Shown piece by piece: positions 6,133 through 6,654 of a DNA stretch of 6,654 bases. A model generated the notes under the pieces. The model ran no database searches. It was not told the origin of the DNA and was given only the letters and a program-made list of their open reading frames with translations. The position numbers and the translations under genes were made by a program. Source of the DNA: Alcaligenaceae bacterium (GTDB lineage: Bacteria; Pseudomonadota; Gammaproteobacteria; Burkholderiales; Burkholderiaceae); assembly GCA_947372575.1 (NCBI GenBank), contig CANBUF010000111.1, positions 1-6,654 of the forward strand. Reading direction: 5' to 3'. Every line of letters begins with the position of its first letter. Position 1 is the first letter of the stretch.

Positions 6133-6654
6133 TCACCAGACAATTGACTGCCCGGCATAATCAATAAACTGTGCGCCCGTGCTCACGTTCAAACCCTCCA
6201 GAGCAGTGAGCATCGATCCTGCCGCAATCTCAGGCTGCAGGCAGTCCTCTTGTTTAACAAAAGGTGTGGTGAGCGTTGAAGCCACCGTTCCTGGTTGCAG
6301 CGCGACGAATATGGCTTCTGGTTTTTTACGCAGGGTTTCGATGGCCGCACACTGCAACAACATGTTGAGTGCCGTCTTGGACGCGCGATAACCATACCAG
6401 CCCCCCTTCTTGTTATCCCCGATGCTCCCCACACGCGCAGAAAGCTTAGCGTAAATCGCACGCTGTTTACCATCGAGCAATGGCATAAAGTGCTTCATCA
6501 CCAGCGCAGGACCGATCGCATTGATCTGAAAACTGCGCATCAGACGCTGTGCATCCAGTGCTTGTAAACTTTTTTCGGGTCCCTGACCATCGATCGTCAG
6601 CGCGCCTGTTGCATCGATGATCAACTGAAAAGGTCCATGGACTGCGACCGACTG
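6133..6654 (-). CDS. Short-chain dehydrogenase/reductase (SDR), 5' partial
   Basis: The frame is open from the window edge to a TGA at 6133-6135, giving 173 visible residues of an NAD(P)-dependent oxidoreductase; the N-terminal Rossmann part with the glycine-rich TGxxxGxG loop is outside. Counting from the window edge, DATGAL (14-19) corresponds to the 'NNAG' strand motif, N44 in FQINAIGPALV is the catalytic asparagine, S77 in ARVGSIGDN the likely catalytic serine, and YRASK (89-93) is the YxxxK motif with Y89 and K93. LQPGTVAST (119-127) is the usual PG motif after the active site. The spacing GGWYGYRASKTALN resembles the C-factor (CsgA-like) SDR subgroup. A TTG at 6622-6624 could be read as a start but sits in the middle of a conserved strand, so the gene continues upstream. 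It is convergent with the porin, and its substrate is unknown. Confidence 0.88.
   Translation of the reverse strand, partial: QSVAVHGPFQLIIDATGALTIDGQGPEKSLQALDAQRLMRSFQINAIGPALVMKHFMPLLDGKQRAIYAKLSARVGSIGDNKKGGWYGYRASKTALNMLLQCAAIETLRKKPEAIFVALQPGTVASTLTTPFVKQEDCLQPEIAAGSMLTALEGLNVSTGAQFIDYAGQSIVW

Noticed and set aside
6127..6139. LexA/SOS box suggested by CTG...CAG at the end of the SDR gene
   Set aside because: The spacing between CTG and CAG is seven bases rather than ten, and the position is inside the 3' end of a coding gene.

Overview
The window reads as chromosomal DNA from a Gram-negative bacterium, most probably a betaproteobacterium of the order Burkholderiales (Alcaligenaceae-like). 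This rests on gene content: a Bug/TctC-type periplasmic solute-binding protein followed directly by an MmgE/PrpD-family gene, an OprB-type outer-membrane porin, and moderate-GC composition. The species-level assignment is inference. No mobile elements, RNA genes or CRISPR arrays were seen.

Layout. (1) Positions 1-1043 (+) hold the 3' part of an FtsX/MacB/DevC-type ABC transporter permease; its start lies upstream of the window. (2) Positions 1075-2100 (-) encode a TauD/TfdA-like Fe(II)/2-oxoglutarate dioxygenase, convergent with the permease. (3) Positions 2101-2208 form a 108-bp divergent control region with two inverted repeats. (4) Positions 2209-3171 (+) encode a TctC/Bug solute-binding protein with a signal peptide; 10 bp later an MmgE/PrpD-family protein follows (3182-4579, +) with a strong ribosome binding site, so the two probably form an operon. 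(5) Positions 4580-4682 contain a candidate promoter overlaid by two copies of ATTCTCATTT and by a nested hairpin. (6) Positions 4683-6029 (+) encode an OprB-family porin. (7) Positions 6027-6114 hold an imperfect array of eight 11-bp units that begins on the porin stop codon. (8) Positions 6133-6654 (-) hold the 3' part of a short-chain dehydrogenase/reductase whose start is beyond the window.

How the genes may work together (inference). An outer-membrane porin, a periplasmic carboxylate-binding protein, an MmgE/PrpD enzyme (a fold used for dehydratases, decarboxylases and epimerases of small polycarboxylates) and a divergent 2-oxoglutarate dioxygenase together look like a small uptake-and-catabolism cassette for an organic acid. 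The substrate cannot be read from the sequence. No TctA/TctB membrane partners and no regulator gene are present in the window.

The least ordinary signals are non-coding: the 11-bp periodic array after the porin and the layered repeat/promoter/hairpin element before it. Nothing here amounts to a demonstrably new defence or mobile system.
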